A DNA stretch of 64,000 bases. Source: Ophiosphaerella korrae. Its lineage: Eukaryota > Ascomycota > Dothideomycetes > Pleosporales > Phaeosphaeriaceae. The notes beneath the pieces were generated by a model. That model searched no databases. It had not been told where the DNA came from and saw only the letters and a list, made by a program, of their open reading frames with translations. The stretch covers positions 1 through 64,000 of the forward strand of contig JALNQF010000123.1 of the NCBI GenBank assembly GCA_028456385.1, written 5' to 3'. Shown here piece by piece: positions 45,699 through 57,434 of this stretch; the stretch's first letter is position 1, and the number at the start of each line of letters is the position of its first letter. The translations under genes and the position numbers were made by a program.

Positions 45699-47416
45699 TT
45701 AGACGTGCTCCACACGCTCATCTAGCTTGGACTTCTCGCCTCCATAGCTCATATCCTCGCGCTCAACTTCTTCCAGTCGTCCCAACATAATCTTGTGTGC
45801 CTTGAAGGTAGGCTTGATCTCGAACAGTTCGTCCATCTTCTCGAGCGGAATACCCTTGGTCTCGGGGATCAAGAAGAACACGAATGGGATGGACAGCAAC
45901 ATCAAGCAGGCGAAGAACATGTAGACGCCATAGTTCATCTTAAGGAACATCTGAGGGGTAAAGCGAGAGATGATAAAGTTCCAAAACCAGTTATTCGCGG
46001 CTGCGAATGCTTGTCCCAGGGATCGAGTTTGTTGTGAGTACATCTCGCTGTTAATGACCCAAGGGGTTCCATTCCAGGATGGGGTGTAGAAAGCGGTCCA
46101 GAGGTAGAAGAAAAACATGGCCGAAATTCCTCCTGATGAGAGGGCTCCAGTCTTGCTTGGATGATTGGCTGGGTCAGCAATTTTAATATACGCTGCAATG
46201 TACCACATGCAAAGGGACCCACCCAAGGCACCGATCATCAGTAGCTTGGTACGTCCAAGATGGTCAATGAGCCAGAAGAGCCAGACAAGTGTAAGGACTG
46301 TTTTAACAACGCCAAAGATGCCAGTCGTCAAAAAACCAGTGTTTGTACCTGTTACCCCGAGTGATTTGAATACGGTTGGCGAGTAGTAATTGATAGCATT
46401 GATGCCGCTGCCGTTTTGCCACATGAAGAGCGCTCCACCAAGGAGGAAGCGGTATGCCACTTTCTTTTGTCTCAATGCAAGGAATGGCTGGAAGAAACCG
46501 GCGCCGACGTGAATCCTGTCATGCTCCACCTGTGCATCGATGGCTTCCACTTCCTCAAGGATGTATGGATGATCAACTGGAAGGTCACCGCGAATCCAGC
46601 ATAAGTTCTTCAATGCCTCCTCACGTTTGTCGTTAGCGAAGAGCCATCGAGGCGACTCTCTCAGCCATACAGCCCCGATCAACAGGCAGCCCGCGGGTAC
46701 CAACTGGATGGCGAATGGAATCATCCACTGTTTGCGAGATGAAGCCATAGTCTCTTGAAGTCCATAGTTAATCCAGCTGTGCCCCAGTTAGTTTCATCAT
46801 CCCATATGTCTACTTTTAAAGCCACCTACAATCCGACAAGACCACCAATTTGCCAACCTAGTTCATAAATACCGACCAAGCGACCTCGAACTGCTGGCGG
46901 ACTGAGTTCGGAAATGTAGATGGGCACCATGTTCGAGCATCCACCAACACCCAAACCTGCGAGAACACGGCCACCAATGATAAGACCGAGGCCTCGATCA
47001 CCATTAGCTCCCAGCATGATACCTGCGCCAATCATGAACTATGGTTTGTGATCAGCATCAATCTTTTATGCTTGCTAAGTAGAGTAACATACGATTGAAG
47101 TCCAAATCAGAAGCGACTTCTTCCTGCCAAGATAATGGCTAGAAACGTAGGCACCAAGCGCGCCAAAGAAGGCACCGGCTTGATACACGGAGACAATGTT
47201 GGCCTTGGTGAGAGCAAGCTCGGCCGGGGGCATTTGAGTCGCCGACAGGCGAAATTCCTTGACAAAGGAAGGAAGTGCAAGTGTCGTGCCGATGAAGGCA
47301 GAGTCATAACCAATCATGCATGATGCCCATGAAGCGACCGATGCTGCTGTATAGACTCTCCAGTTGTAGACAGCCTTCGGCGTCGGCCTGTCTTCGACAA
47401 GGGTAAGAAGACCCAT
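45699..47416 (-). CDS. qutD: Quinate permease (MFS sugar-transporter family)
   Basis: Exons 47416-47093, 47038-46830 and 46776-45699 join to 536 residues, the usual size of QUTD/QA-Y. Sugar-porter signatures are present: MIGYDSAFIGTTLALPSF in TM1, LGRKKSLLIW after TM2, GLGVGGCSNMVPIYISELSP in TM4, GRLVGIYELGWQIGGLVG in TM5, QNGSGINAINYYSPTVF in TM7, and FLIPETKGIPLEKMDELF at the end. Twelve membrane spans are expected, in the plasma membrane, importing quinate with protons. The introns (54 and 53 bp) split conserved motifs and restore them exactly, which makes them secure. Divergent from qutB across 793 bp. Clustering and the QUTD-like length make quinate the likely substrate rather than a sugar. 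Confidence 0.92.
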
Positions 47417-48209
47417 GATGGAGGTATGTAATTCCTGTCTGGCTCGTGAACTCTGTAGTTCCCTCTGTACTTCCCTGGATGAAGAAGTAGGGTCGGGCTG
47501 GTGTAAAGGAATTGACCGAAGACGGTCAAGGATGAGAGGAGGTATGTTTCAGAGGTGATGAGCTCTGTAAGGTCTCAAAGCGGCAGCTACCAGGGCAATA
47601 TATCTTCGAAGGATGGCCAAGGATCCGTGCTAGTGGGAGTCTGGAGAAATAAGCCACAAACCCCACGGGGCTGGCATGGCTGGTTGTCGGCCCAATTTCG
47701 CTCAGCAACACGTGTGCAATGGTTCCAGCCAACCCTAGTCACCTCTTCCGGATGAGTCGCTTGCGCCGTGGAAGAGGAGTCGGTACCTGGGAGGGCCCGG
47801 ATCGGCGAGTCTGCTATTCTCTATCTGGAGTTTTTGAGGTTATCCGGCCGGTCTTGGCTTCTAGCGCGGGAATAGGTCTTTTCCTGTTGTTGTGATTGGA
47901 CGTCTATCGCGAACATCGGATCGCGCATCAGAACTAACGCGTCTCTGGTCGTGTCGGCGCCAGCCTTCTGCAAGACCTTTTCCAGCATTCAGACGGGTAT
48001 GGGGCTGTAGAGGCAAGAAACCGGGGTATGGGGTGGAAACAAAACCGCCGCAAAGGTTAAGAATGTCATTTGGATCCAATTTGAAATCCCAATCCCCACT
48101 TTCAAAACGAGGCCCCACCTAATACCCTGTGCTAGCACTAATTAATTACCGTACAATTGCGACACAACACCTACAGGCCGAATCTCTTCTACAAACCACT
48201 TCACACACA
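47417..48209. promoter_or_regulatory. qutD/qutB divergent promoter
   Basis: 793 bp between start codons. GGTTATCC at 47838-47845 contains a TTATCC half-site of the QUTA operator; the partner half is poor. GC-richer than the flanks. Nothing coding. Confidence 0.4.
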
Positions 48210-49247
48210 ATGTCACTAGACGCCAGAGCACCAGAAATTCCGCAAGTGGAGCGCCATGGCTATCTCTTCGGCCACCCCATCGCACACTCATTGTCGCCTC
48301 TGCTGCACCAGACCGTTTATGATAACTTAGGCCTGAACTGGTCGCAAATACCATTCGACTCTACAGACATGGGAGTCTTCCTAGAGCTGATCAAACATCC
48401 ACAATTCTTTGGTAGGCGTTTCATAATTCTATTCTTTCAGGGTAAAGACTTATGGCTCTGTAGGAGCATCTGTGACAATGCCTCACAAAGTTGCCATCCT
48501 CAAACATCTGGATGGACTCACACCAGAGGGCCGAGATGTAGGCGCCGTAAACACTCTCTTTATAAGGGAGGATTCAACTGGAAAGCGATTATTCATGGGC
48601 ACAAACACGGATGTTATCGGAATTCGAGAAGCTTTCCTCCGCAATGCTACACCAGAGAGCTTTCAAAATCGCCCCGCACTAGTCATAGGTGGAGGTGGTG
48701 CAGCGCGAAGTGCGGTATACGCGTTACGAACGTGGTTGAACGTCGGCACCATATATCTTGTATGTATCGCCTTGCAAATAAACATTGAGGCTTTTATTAA
48801 TCATGTATGCAGGTAAACCGAGATGCTGACGAAGTTCGCGCAGTACTAGACGAATGCACAGCCCGAGGGTACGGTGATGGACTAATCCACGTCGCAACCG
48901 AATCACAAGCAGAGCAGCTCGAAGGCGTCGGTGCGATCGTCGCTTGCGTGCCCAACTTTACACCAAAAACACCACAAGAGAAAGAAGCGCGGAAAATTCT
49001 GAAAGTTTTCCTCCAAAGGAAGTCGCACAAAGGCGCTATTTTAGAGATGTGCTACCACCCTACACCGTACACGGAAATCGCAGAGCTCAGTCGACTTGCA
49101 GAATGGCAGATAATCTTGGGTACGGAAGCCTTGATATATCAAGGATTGGAGCAAGATCGGTATTGGACGGGCAAGACGGATGGTGAGCTACCTATCGCAC
49201 AGGTTCAAAGCGTCATAGCAGCAAAGCTGAGCGAGTCAAAATTGTAA
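48210..49247 (+). CDS. qutB: Quinate/shikimate dehydrogenase
   Basis: Exons 48210-48411, 48464-48759 and 48813-49247 give 310 residues, in line with QA-3 (321). Shikimate-dehydrogenase fold: [21 protein letters not shown] near 22-42 binds the substrate; GASVTMPHK, restored across intron 1, carries the catalytic Lys; VGAVNTL and GTNTDVIGI hold the catalytic Asp region; and [17 protein letters not shown] is the NAD-binding loop, followed by IYLVNRD across intron 2. It oxidises quinate to 3-dehydroquinate, and shikimate to 3-dehydroshikimate, with NAD+. It is the first catabolic step and sits divergently to the permease gene, so uptake and oxidation are likely co-induced. Confidence 0.94.
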
Positions 49248-49611
49248 GGAAGATGTACTATACATATTGCCACATTTTAGCGAGCATTATGGCCCTTTCG
49301 CTTGGTTTCACGAAGAAAATGAACTTTTGGGGCTTTGAGGAAGGTTTTATTCATGCCCTCACCTGCATGATTACTTTCAGTTGCCAACTAGAAAAATTGC
49401 TTCCCCGACAGCGATAGTAGATATATACCAAAGACAACATACCAAACTAGCATTTAATTAGAAGCATTGGGTTGTCCACGTCTAACATCTGATTGCTGAG
49501 AAAAAGGTTCCAGGTAATCAAAATGGGTCACCGTTTCTTAAAGGGTGAATTTCTAGCTTGATCAATAAGCCAAGAGGGTAGGCATTCATCTATGACGAAT
49601 ACAGAGATAAT
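49248..49611. other. Convergent 3' region of qutB and qutG
   Basis: 364 bp between two stop codons, AT-rich, no gene or repeat seen. Confidence 0.4.
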
Positions 49612-50849
49612 TTATGCCCCAGGTCGACTATAATCGAGGTTCCGTACTCTTTTCCAGACCTCTCTTACCGTTCTTTCTTGGCTTTGTCGTCCTGTCTCTG
49701 TTGGCGAAGGTCCTGCAGGCCTGATGGCCAGATACAATCGACTGCCCAAGCGAACGTCTTCTATTGGTGCCGAAGCGTAGTCTTCAGGTGGATTTGCTGT
49801 CGTGATCAAACCTCCAGCCTCATGCAGAATTGCAATGCCTGCAGCAACATCCCATTCCCAGCATCCTCCTTCCCACCAAATATCAAATGATCCCATGGCA
49901 ATATAAGCTAGATCCAGAGTTGCAGAGCCCAGCGATCGTACACCATGCACCATTCCTCCTCTTCCTTGCCTTCCACCGATCTCGGCAGCCATGTTGATAA
50001 AACTTTCAATTTTTCGACGTAGATTCCCATCCGGCGTGTCTCTCCTATCCTTACCCCATTCACACGAGAATATACAGCCACTAGGTGCTTTTTCTGGCAT
50101 AGGTGGCACAGGATTACGCACAAGCGGCAGCTTTTGTGTCTCGTTCATATATGCGCCCCGGCCAGCACATGATGAGAAGAATTGTTTGAGAAAAGGGGCA
50201 TTAATGACGCCAATCAAAGGTTTGCCCTTATAGATAAATGCGATGGAGACGCAAAACATGGGGAAGAGATGGATATAGTTCACCGTTCCTGCAAAGGGGG
50301 TTATAAACAGTTTTCAATCAACAAATGGTGTTACTTACCGTCAAGAGGGTCGACACACCATGTCGGATCATCAGCGATCAGATAGTCTCGAGATGCCCCT
50401 TTGCTATATGACTCTTCGCCTACGAATCTAATCAAGGTTTAGTAACAATAATGACGCACTCTGAGCTGTGACTTACTGGTGTGAGGGGTACTTTTGCTTT
50501 ATTTGGCGTTTGATGAAAGCCTCAACATCTACTACTTGTCAGCGTCTAATTAACGCTCGAGTAAGAACATTTGACAATTCTTTGATAAGCATATACTGAA
50601 ATGCAAAATCATGCTCGTGAGGCTTTCTTTTGTTGACAAGGAAAAAATGGCTTTCAACATACTTTCATCTGTTTCCGTCACTAAATCGACTGCGTTCTCC
50701 TTTTGCACATGCTCCTTCTGATCTGAGGCATTGCTCTCACTATCTATTCTCAGTTGGGCGGCATCCGTCAACATCTGGCCCGCTCGTTTCCCCAAATCTA
50801 CAGCGAATGCATAGATATCATCCAACTCCTCTTGTGTGATAGAAGCCAT
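49612..50849 (-). CDS. qutG: QutG, inositol-monophosphatase-like protein
   Basis: Four exons (50849-50663, 50531-50477, 50427-50339, 50288-49612) give 335 residues. The introns are 131, 49, 50 bp; the first is long for this locus and its acceptor is the least certain. The IMPase signature is complete: DLVTETDE near 55, FVGEESY (metal-binding Glu) near 82, WCVDPLDGTVNYIH near 105 restored across intron 3, and GGCWEWDVAAGIAILHEAGG near 250. All metal ligands look present, so it may be an active phosphatase. In Aspergillus (QUTG) and Neurospora (QA-X) this gene belongs to the cluster and is quinate-induced, but its biochemical job is not settled and it is not strictly needed for growth on quinate. 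Divergent from qutE. Confidence 0.9.
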
Positions 50850-51200
50850 TGAATCGTTTTATCCAGGAGATCTGTTTAGCCGACAGTAGTAGGATGAGAG
50901 TGATTCGCCGTGTCTGGAGACAAGACTTGATGTACCCAACGCCACGGACACTCCAGTGTGAGCAAGTCCGTTTCAAGCCGGATGCTGAAGAATGCGGCTA
51001 GTCACGGACGTGGTCCGAAGTTGCTCCATTAGGTGCATGGCACGTGCATGGTCAAGGCCTTTTCCGTCCGCCATCGCAATAACGCGCTGAGTAACAATGC
51101 CTACATGCTCTAATCAGTTGAGATCAATATCGAGGCCTTACTTAACAGCAGAGATTATAACTGGATCCTCAAAGAAAACTTAAGTACCGATATCAACGCA
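50850..51200. promoter_or_regulatory. qutG/qutE divergent promoter
   Basis: 351 bp between start codons. TTATCC at 50859-50864, close to the qutG start, matches one half of the QUTA operator; no second half is seen. No gene. Confidence 0.4.
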
Positions 51201-51659
51201 ATGGCAAAATCAATCCTCTTGATCAACGGGCCGAACCTCAACCTTCTCGGGACTCGAGAACCATCCGTTTATGGAAGCACCACTTTGCCTCAGGTCATAG
51301 ACTCTGCATCGTCGCAATGCTCTCGCCTTTCAGTCAATTTCTCGCACATACAATCAAATCATGAAGGCGTGTTGATTGATCGCATCCATGAAGCGCGAGG
51401 CAACATCGATGCCATTGTTATCAACCCCGGAGCATTTACACATACCAGTGTCGCATTGCGGGATGCATTGGTCGGCGTGGACATCCCTTTCATCGAGGTG
51501 CATATCAGTAATGTTCACAAGCGCGAACCGTTCCGACACCATAGCTACCTGAGCGACAAAGCAGAGGCAGTGATCTGTGGCTTAGGGACATATGGGTACG
51601 AAGCTGCTATTGAGTACGCCGTAAAATTCGTTGCACCAAAAGCAAAACCTCAATTTTAA
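51201..51659 (+). CDS. qutE: Catabolic 3-dehydroquinase, type II
   Basis: Intronless, 152 residues, the normal size for the dodecameric type II enzyme. Motifs in order: [18 protein letters not shown] (residues 8-25; Arg19 and Tyr24 are the expected catalytic pair), [12 protein letters not shown] near 73-84, and [20 protein letters not shown] near 99-118, which closes on the substrate. It dehydrates 3-dehydroquinate to 3-dehydroshikimate by trans elimination, distinct from the type I domain in biosynthetic AROM. It completes the path QutB to QutE to QutC in this cluster and is its last gene on the right. Confidence 0.96.
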   Translation: MAKSILLINGPNLNLLGTREPSVYGSTTLPQVIDSASSQCSRLSVNFSHIQSNHEGVLIDRIHEARGNIDAIVINPGAFTHTSVALRDALVGVDIPFIEVHISNVHKREPFRHHSYLSDKAEAVICGLGTYGYEAAIEYAVKFVAPKAKPQF

Positions 51660-53482
51660 ATACGAGGGACGCCTTAAATTCTACGCCATTTTCCGGATTT
51701 CCTGCCAATGGGTCACAACGGGCTTGGTTCAACGACAGTTTTAAGCTACAGTGTGTAGAACAACGGGCCGCATTAGCATCTTAGTCCATAATCACCGCGG
51801 TCATGATATTCACTCTTGCATTTGTCGCGAGGAATTGCATTGGTCGTCATCAAGTACGATGAGATTTGAGGATACCTAGTTGAGGTTGTGGTCAGGGGTG
51901 ACAGCGGTGTGGGGGCGGGAGACAAACATGACACAGTCCTCCGGGACGAAAGTTATATTGCTTTTTTATTACTACCGGTGAGAATAAGGTAGCGCAGAAA
52001 CGTAAAGATTTGATTGAAGATGAGGAGATATTTTCAAATGTATTGATGCAGTAATAAAACGGCGATGTGATAGAATTTTAGACAACAGTGGAGGTAACAG
52101 TTCGTTCAAGACAAAGAAATATAATCTGTCGTGAACATTAGAGATTTGCAAATAGCCTTGATATGCTTATTCCCCGGCCCTATAGCTCTACTGGGCCTCG
52201 GAAATGACAGATCCCATTTTGACAGCCGGAACACAAGTGACTCAGTGCCAGCGCTTAGGACTATGCAACACTGGTAACATAAGCAGGTTTATAGCAGCAC
52301 AGCCTGTTTTTCCGGAGACATTGTGTATCGCATGTACTACTTAATGTTATGGGCTCGGGCTTTGCCCGAGCCTTAGTAAGAGAAGAACACCTAGTTTCTA
52401 CAAGTATATAAGGGGAGCTGAGGTAGGCCTAAGCAGTAGGGTATTCAATAGCTGCTTCGACCTCTTACAACTAAGTACCGTCCTAAGACCAGTCCTTAAC
52501 ACTTAATCCCATCTTGCCGCTTCATCTCTTTGTTGCTGATATATTTTCGTAACCAAGAAGTCGCTATATGCTACATTTTTAGGACGAGGCCGTTATATAA
52601 AGCAGCGTGATTCTCAAGGTTAATTAGGATAATGGCTGCAATGTGTGACCATGACGAACTTTCAGTAGTTCATCAGTCGCAAAGCCATGACATCCCTGTG
52701 TACGTTGCTTTTCTTTTGCTTATCTTTATAAAAAATGGAAATTTGAAAAGGGCATCTAGATCATTCTTACAGCGAGTGGATGTAATAGACGTTTCTAATG
52801 CAAGGGTCAATAAACTTGATTCTCTATAATTTTACTACTCTCTAGCCAATTCATGGGGGCCAATTTGAAATTTCGCTCGCTACAGTAAGAGTCGAGGGGT
52901 ATCTTTGGCAAGTGGGCATTTTGCTAATGACTTCAAAGAGCGAACAGAGAAGCTTATGATAGGCGAACAACATTGACAACAGCGCGTACACCTTAAAGGT
53001 CATCAATCTCATAACGGGCATCGGTCTATTCGATCTTGAATTTGAATGCACTATGTTGATACATCTTCCACATACGATCATAGGACGCCGCAAACTGGGC
53101 TTCCCGTCCGCTCAGCCATACATAAACGGCGTACCGGCGGACTAGTAGTCAGGTGGGTGACCACTGGCGAATCCCCGCTGTTGTATGTTTTTGCGGTTTT
53201 TTTGGTGGTGTGTATTGGTGGAAATGAGTAGAGTGGGGAGAGGGGAGTGGTACGCGGATTGATAATGGTTTAAGGCGGTAGCTCTGCTCTAGTAGACTAC
53301 GCAAAATGGCCTACAATAAAGTATGGAATACTACTAGTCAACAACTATTGATTATCTTGAGTAGAATATTAGTTACTACTACAGCCTCATTTTAGCCTTA
53401 TGACTAGATATGTGGGATCGGTGACTACTGGGGCAGGTTATTCGGTCGTGTGACCTACCTAATATGGGTTAGAGGATAGCTT
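51660..53482. other. Intergenic region with a solo LTR
   Basis: 1.8 kb that separates the quinate cluster from the membrane-protein pseudogene. It carries the solo LTR at 52345-52501. A 65-codon open frame with ATG at 52632 could be the first exon of something (MAAMCDHDELSVVHQSQSHD), but nothing downstream supports it. Confidence 0.5.
52345..52501 (+). mobile_element. Solo LTR (157 bp) with CTTAA target duplication
   Basis: Starts TGTTATGGGCTCGGGC and ends CCTTAACA (TGTTA..TAACA ends), flanked on both sides by the identical 5-mer CTTAA (52340-52344 and 52502-52506). It contains a 9-bp perfect hairpin (GGCTCGGGC-TTT-GCCCGAGCC at about 52352-52372) and a TATA-like box TATATAAGGGG near 52408. 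The short length and ends suit a Ty1/Copia-type LTR left by LTR-LTR recombination. Orientation is taken from the TATA box. The base composition is normal, so it has escaped heavy RIP. Confidence 0.85.
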
Positions 53483-56127
53483 GTGAGTCCACTCGACTTA
53501 CATGTTACAGTTAAGCCATTACCTTCTGTGGATCATGATTCAATCGGTCAACGACTTATCAGCCATTCCTCAAGTAGAAAGGGTAGAGTAGCATCTGGAT
53601 CCACCCTAAGTGAAGGCCCCATCAGCAAGCTCCAAAGCCTCTGTGCCTACATTCGCCGCAACCCTTTACTAAAGTACTTAGGAAGTTCTACGAAGAAGCA
53701 AACGGTAGTTGATATCCAACCTACGCGAATGGGAGGAGGGGTTTGGAAAGACCAACTTCTGAGCGACCGATCACTCCGCGGCATGGCAGCTTTGATGCTT
53801 GCATTTGCTCTTATCATGACCATCTTCGTTTTCTCGTACGCCAACCTTTTCAGTCACCGCGCAAATATTAATAGCACCTTTATAGGAGGACAGACTCAGT
53901 CGTGCAAGAAGGTTATGCAGACTAACACAGTCCTTCTTCTACTTATCAATACCTATGCCACTATGGTTCTCGGTATGAGCAACACATATCAACAGCTCAT
54001 CACATCTCTCAATGTTGATGACTTGAGATATGCGTTGTCTAAATTCGGAGATTCAAGAGTTGGAACAAATTCACCATTCAATATCAGGTACAAACAAAGG
54101 GGCAGAGGACAGGCATGGGCTGCTTAGTTACTCTTGATAATCACTTCGATACCAATACACTTCCTGGCGAACTCACCCATCGGACCATCAATCACCCAGG
54201 AGCTACCTACGGTGGTAGAATTTGAAGCTATTAACAATACTGCACGTCCTTTGGTTGAGTCGCTTTACAGCCTAGGGCCAGTTCAGACAATAGGAGTACG
54301 CACATCGTTTCCCTACTAGAGTGCCTTCCGGACAGGTAGGTCATTTTATCTAAGGCGCCCCATTACACTTGATGAAGGCGATGTATTGGAATCCTCCTTG
54401 ATCAAAAGAAACGTGAGATGGAAGAAGATGAAAGTTCATTACCTGGCCAAAAACTGTACCCAGTATGTGAAAAGTAGCACAGAAAGTGATCTCGACCGAC
54501 TCGAAGTCCCAGAAATTATTCCCTATCCTGCAGGTAGTCCGTATGTCGAAAATGTGACAGTCTTGAAAGAAGGCCATTGCCAAATGGGCACTCATGTAAT
54601 ATGTTCATTATACGAACTCCAGCCATCAGAATGCCGCTTGAATGTTCGGATGAGTGCGGCATTTATCCTTATAGGATGTCTCATTATCAAGGCGACGTAT
54701 ATGTGTGCGGTAAATATACAAGCTCGAGGTAAAATCAAGGAGCATTGCCTAATATTCGGCGATGCGATCGTTGCATCTGCTGCTCAGGCAGAACGCAGAG
54801 TGCATGGGTTTGTAGAACTATATTTGATTCACAGATTCTTATACTACCTGGTATCAGTGAGTGTATGGTGAATGCCTCTGAGAATTTTTGACAACTCAAT
54901 TCCCATACGTGCCACAAACATTGTTTCAATGTTGAAGAGTCCAAGACTGGAGGTGAGTAGCTTAAACTATACAGACTCCGTTCTGACAATTACTAGGCGA
55001 AATTGGCCGCTGCCAGAAATGCAAGAAATGGAACTCAATTGACAAATTCTCGAATGAACCTCAGCCCACCACTGCTACCAAGTCTAAGAAGACTCTAATA
55101 AATCATCTTGGTAATACTGCGTTGATACAGATGTGCCTCTTGATGTTTTGTAGCTTTGGGCTCCTTGGGGTATCTGTTGCCATGGCTGTCCCGTAAGTAT
55201 ATCTCGAAATTTTATTCTAATCAGCATTTGTAGTTAATCTATTGATGTAGCATGAGCGCAAAAGCTAAACATGATAATTGGATTTGTAAAAAGTTCGCAG
55301 CAATCAACTTACCACTCCCTGACAATTGTAATTTTTCTAGCCATTGCCGTTTTGAAATGATATCAGGTGGGTTTGGAGGGTACGAAAAATCGTTGACGTT
55401 ATCGTCTCTACCGTTCGACAGATTGTCAAGCGAGTTCATATCATTTATCATGTAAGCCAAAGCTGTTAGCGCATACAAATGATAATTACTAAAACTACGC
55501 AGCTCCAATGGTGCCCAATTCACCTACTCATTGTTGTATCTCGTGTTGATCTACAATGTTACTCTTATATCTCAAGAGTATAACTGGGGCCAATTCGAAT
55601 ACCGCCGCCAAAATATTCGCTCTACGCTGGTATCAGGTCCCTCTTTCTCCCAGAACTATCTCCTTCAATTGCCGAAAAAGATTCTCTTCCCAATCATGGG
55701 ATATTCGATTCTGACGCACTGGATGCTTGGTGAAGCGCTACAAACGCACGAAACCATTTGGCTAGATCATGGCAAAAATCGGCACATTGAATATTCTATG
55801 TATAGTATAACATACGCGGCGTACCCTATTTGGACTGCAACGTTTCTTATTCTGTTGATGACCGGGGTATGTTGGTGGGCATTCACTTACAAACGAGAGG
55901 GATTCATCCCGCGGATGTTTGGCAGCATTCGAGTGATTATGGCTGCGACAAGCCAGCTAGATGATTTCCCGGAGAACGGGGTACAATGGGGGGATTTGGA
56001 ATGTGGGGAACAATTTCGACATGCAGGACTGAGTGGGGGGAATGTCAATAACATCGTGCCAAATGAGTTGTATGCTGGCATGGGCAAGGTGGAGGGGAAG
56101 GAGAGCGGCAATAAAAGCGCTGAATAG
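53483..56127 (+). pseudogene. DUF6536-like multi-pass membrane protein, broken
   Basis: A membrane protein of the fungal DUF6536 type: VWKDQLLSDRSLRGMAALML near 53743, LLLLINTYATMVLGMSNTYQQ near 53935, LLLIITSIPIHFLANSPIG near 54128, a Cys-rich stretch (CHKHC ... CQKCKKW) near 54910-55020, and ISNGAQFTYSLLYLVLIYN near 55503. Introns at 54808-54857, 54953-54996, 55193-55250 and 55452-55502 restore the C-terminal half cleanly. Three in-frame stops remain inside conserved sequence: TAG 54125, TAG 54317 and TGA 54889. The frame also has no ATG upstream of the conserved start, only one at 53730. An unseen intron could hide one stop, but hardly all three. Probably a recently dead gene: most of its coding sequence is still recognisable. 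The solo LTR lies 1 kb away. Confidence 0.65.
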
Positions 56128-56310
56128 GACATGGGGATATCTTGAAATGTTATCATATTTGAAGTCGAGATACGGCGAAGATACAATCTTGGTGTTGAGT
56201 CTCAGACCGAGGATGACGTTTTCTTGGCGCACTACCTAGGGTAGCTTGGAAGCTTTGATTACGAATGCACCACTACGACGATATCTTTTCTAGCAACCAC
56301 TGCCATCACC

Positions 56311-57434
56311 ATGTTTGCTCGACAGATTTTCCGCCCGGCTAGGACAGTGCACAAAGAGGTGCGCCGGTATGCCAGCGATTCATCGAAGAGCGGAGGCAGC
56401 GGCAATGCCATTCTGTACTCCGGCATTGGCGCTGCGGGAATCAGTGCCGTGTACATCTACATGCGATCGCGGCCTGAGTGGCAGCTAAACACTCCAGCCG
56501 CAAAGGCTCACCGTGAGCGCAATGCTGGTCCTGCACCTAAAGCCTTTACCGGTGGCGAACAGGGCTTTGTCTCTCTACTCCTGGATAAGTCGGAGATAGT
56601 CAACCACAACACCAAGAAGCTTACTTTCAAGCTGCCCGAGGAGGATATGGAGAGCGGTCTGCCTGTCGCATGTAGGTTACGATCACAATCTGGCTGGCAC
56701 ACTCGCTAAATCATATGTAGCCGCCGTCATCGCCAAATACAAGGGTCCCGATATGGAGAAGCCTGTCATCCGACCCTACACGCCCATCAGCGACGTCGAG
56801 CAGAGGGGCACCGTCGGCTTCATCGTCAAGAAGTACGAAGGCGGACCTATGTCGAGCCACATGCACAACATGGAACCTGGCCAGCGCCTGGATATCAAGG
56901 GACCCATCCCAAAGTATCAATGGCAAGCAAATAAACAGTGAGTAGTCTTCCTGTATGGACAACGTGTCAAACGTTTGCTGACTTCGCACCCCAACATCTA
57001 GCGAGCACATTGCCCTGATCGCAGGCGGAACTGGCATCACTCCCATGTGGCAAACCGCGAACGCCATCTTCAAGAACCCCGATGATAAGACAAAGGTAAC
57101 CCTGGTGTTTGGCAACGTCTCAGAGGAGGATATTCTATTCAAGAAGGAGTGGGAGCACCTGGAGAACACATATCCCCAGCGCTTCAGGGCCTTTTACGTA
57201 TTGGACAATCCACCTGAGCAGTGGCAGGGTGGCAAAGGCTTCGTCACCAAGGAGCTCCTGAAAACCGTGTTGCCGGAGCCCAAGGAAGGTGACAAGATCA
57301 AGATTTTTGTCTGCGGCCCGCCAGGCATGTACAAGGCAATCAGCGGAGGCAAGAAGAGCCCTTCTGATCAGGGTGAGCTTGACGGATACCTGAAGGAGCT
57401 TGGATATAGCAAAGACCAGGTCTACAAATTCTAG
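56311..57434 (+). CDS. MCR1: NADH-cytochrome b5 reductase, mitochondrial
   Basis: Three exons (56311-56671, 56721-56937, 57002-57434) give 336 residues. The N-terminus [22 protein letters not shown] is a mitochondrial presequence, followed by a hydrophobic anchor ([18 protein letters not shown], about 35-52), as in yeast Mcr1. The ferredoxin-reductase-type FAD domain has RPYTPIS; the NADH domain has [13 protein letters not shown], restored across intron 2, and [14 protein letters not shown] near the C-terminus, with a Phe as last residue. It passes electrons from NADH to cytochrome b5 or to ascorbyl radicals, in the outer membrane or intermembrane space, and supports sterol synthesis and oxidative-stress defence. 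It begins 183 bp after the membrane-protein pseudogene. Confidence 0.93.

Noticed and set aside
52632..52829. Short open frame with ATG that might be the first exon of the membrane-protein gene
   Set aside because: Splicing possibilities give only 20-40 codons and no joining in frame to the conserved region could be supported.
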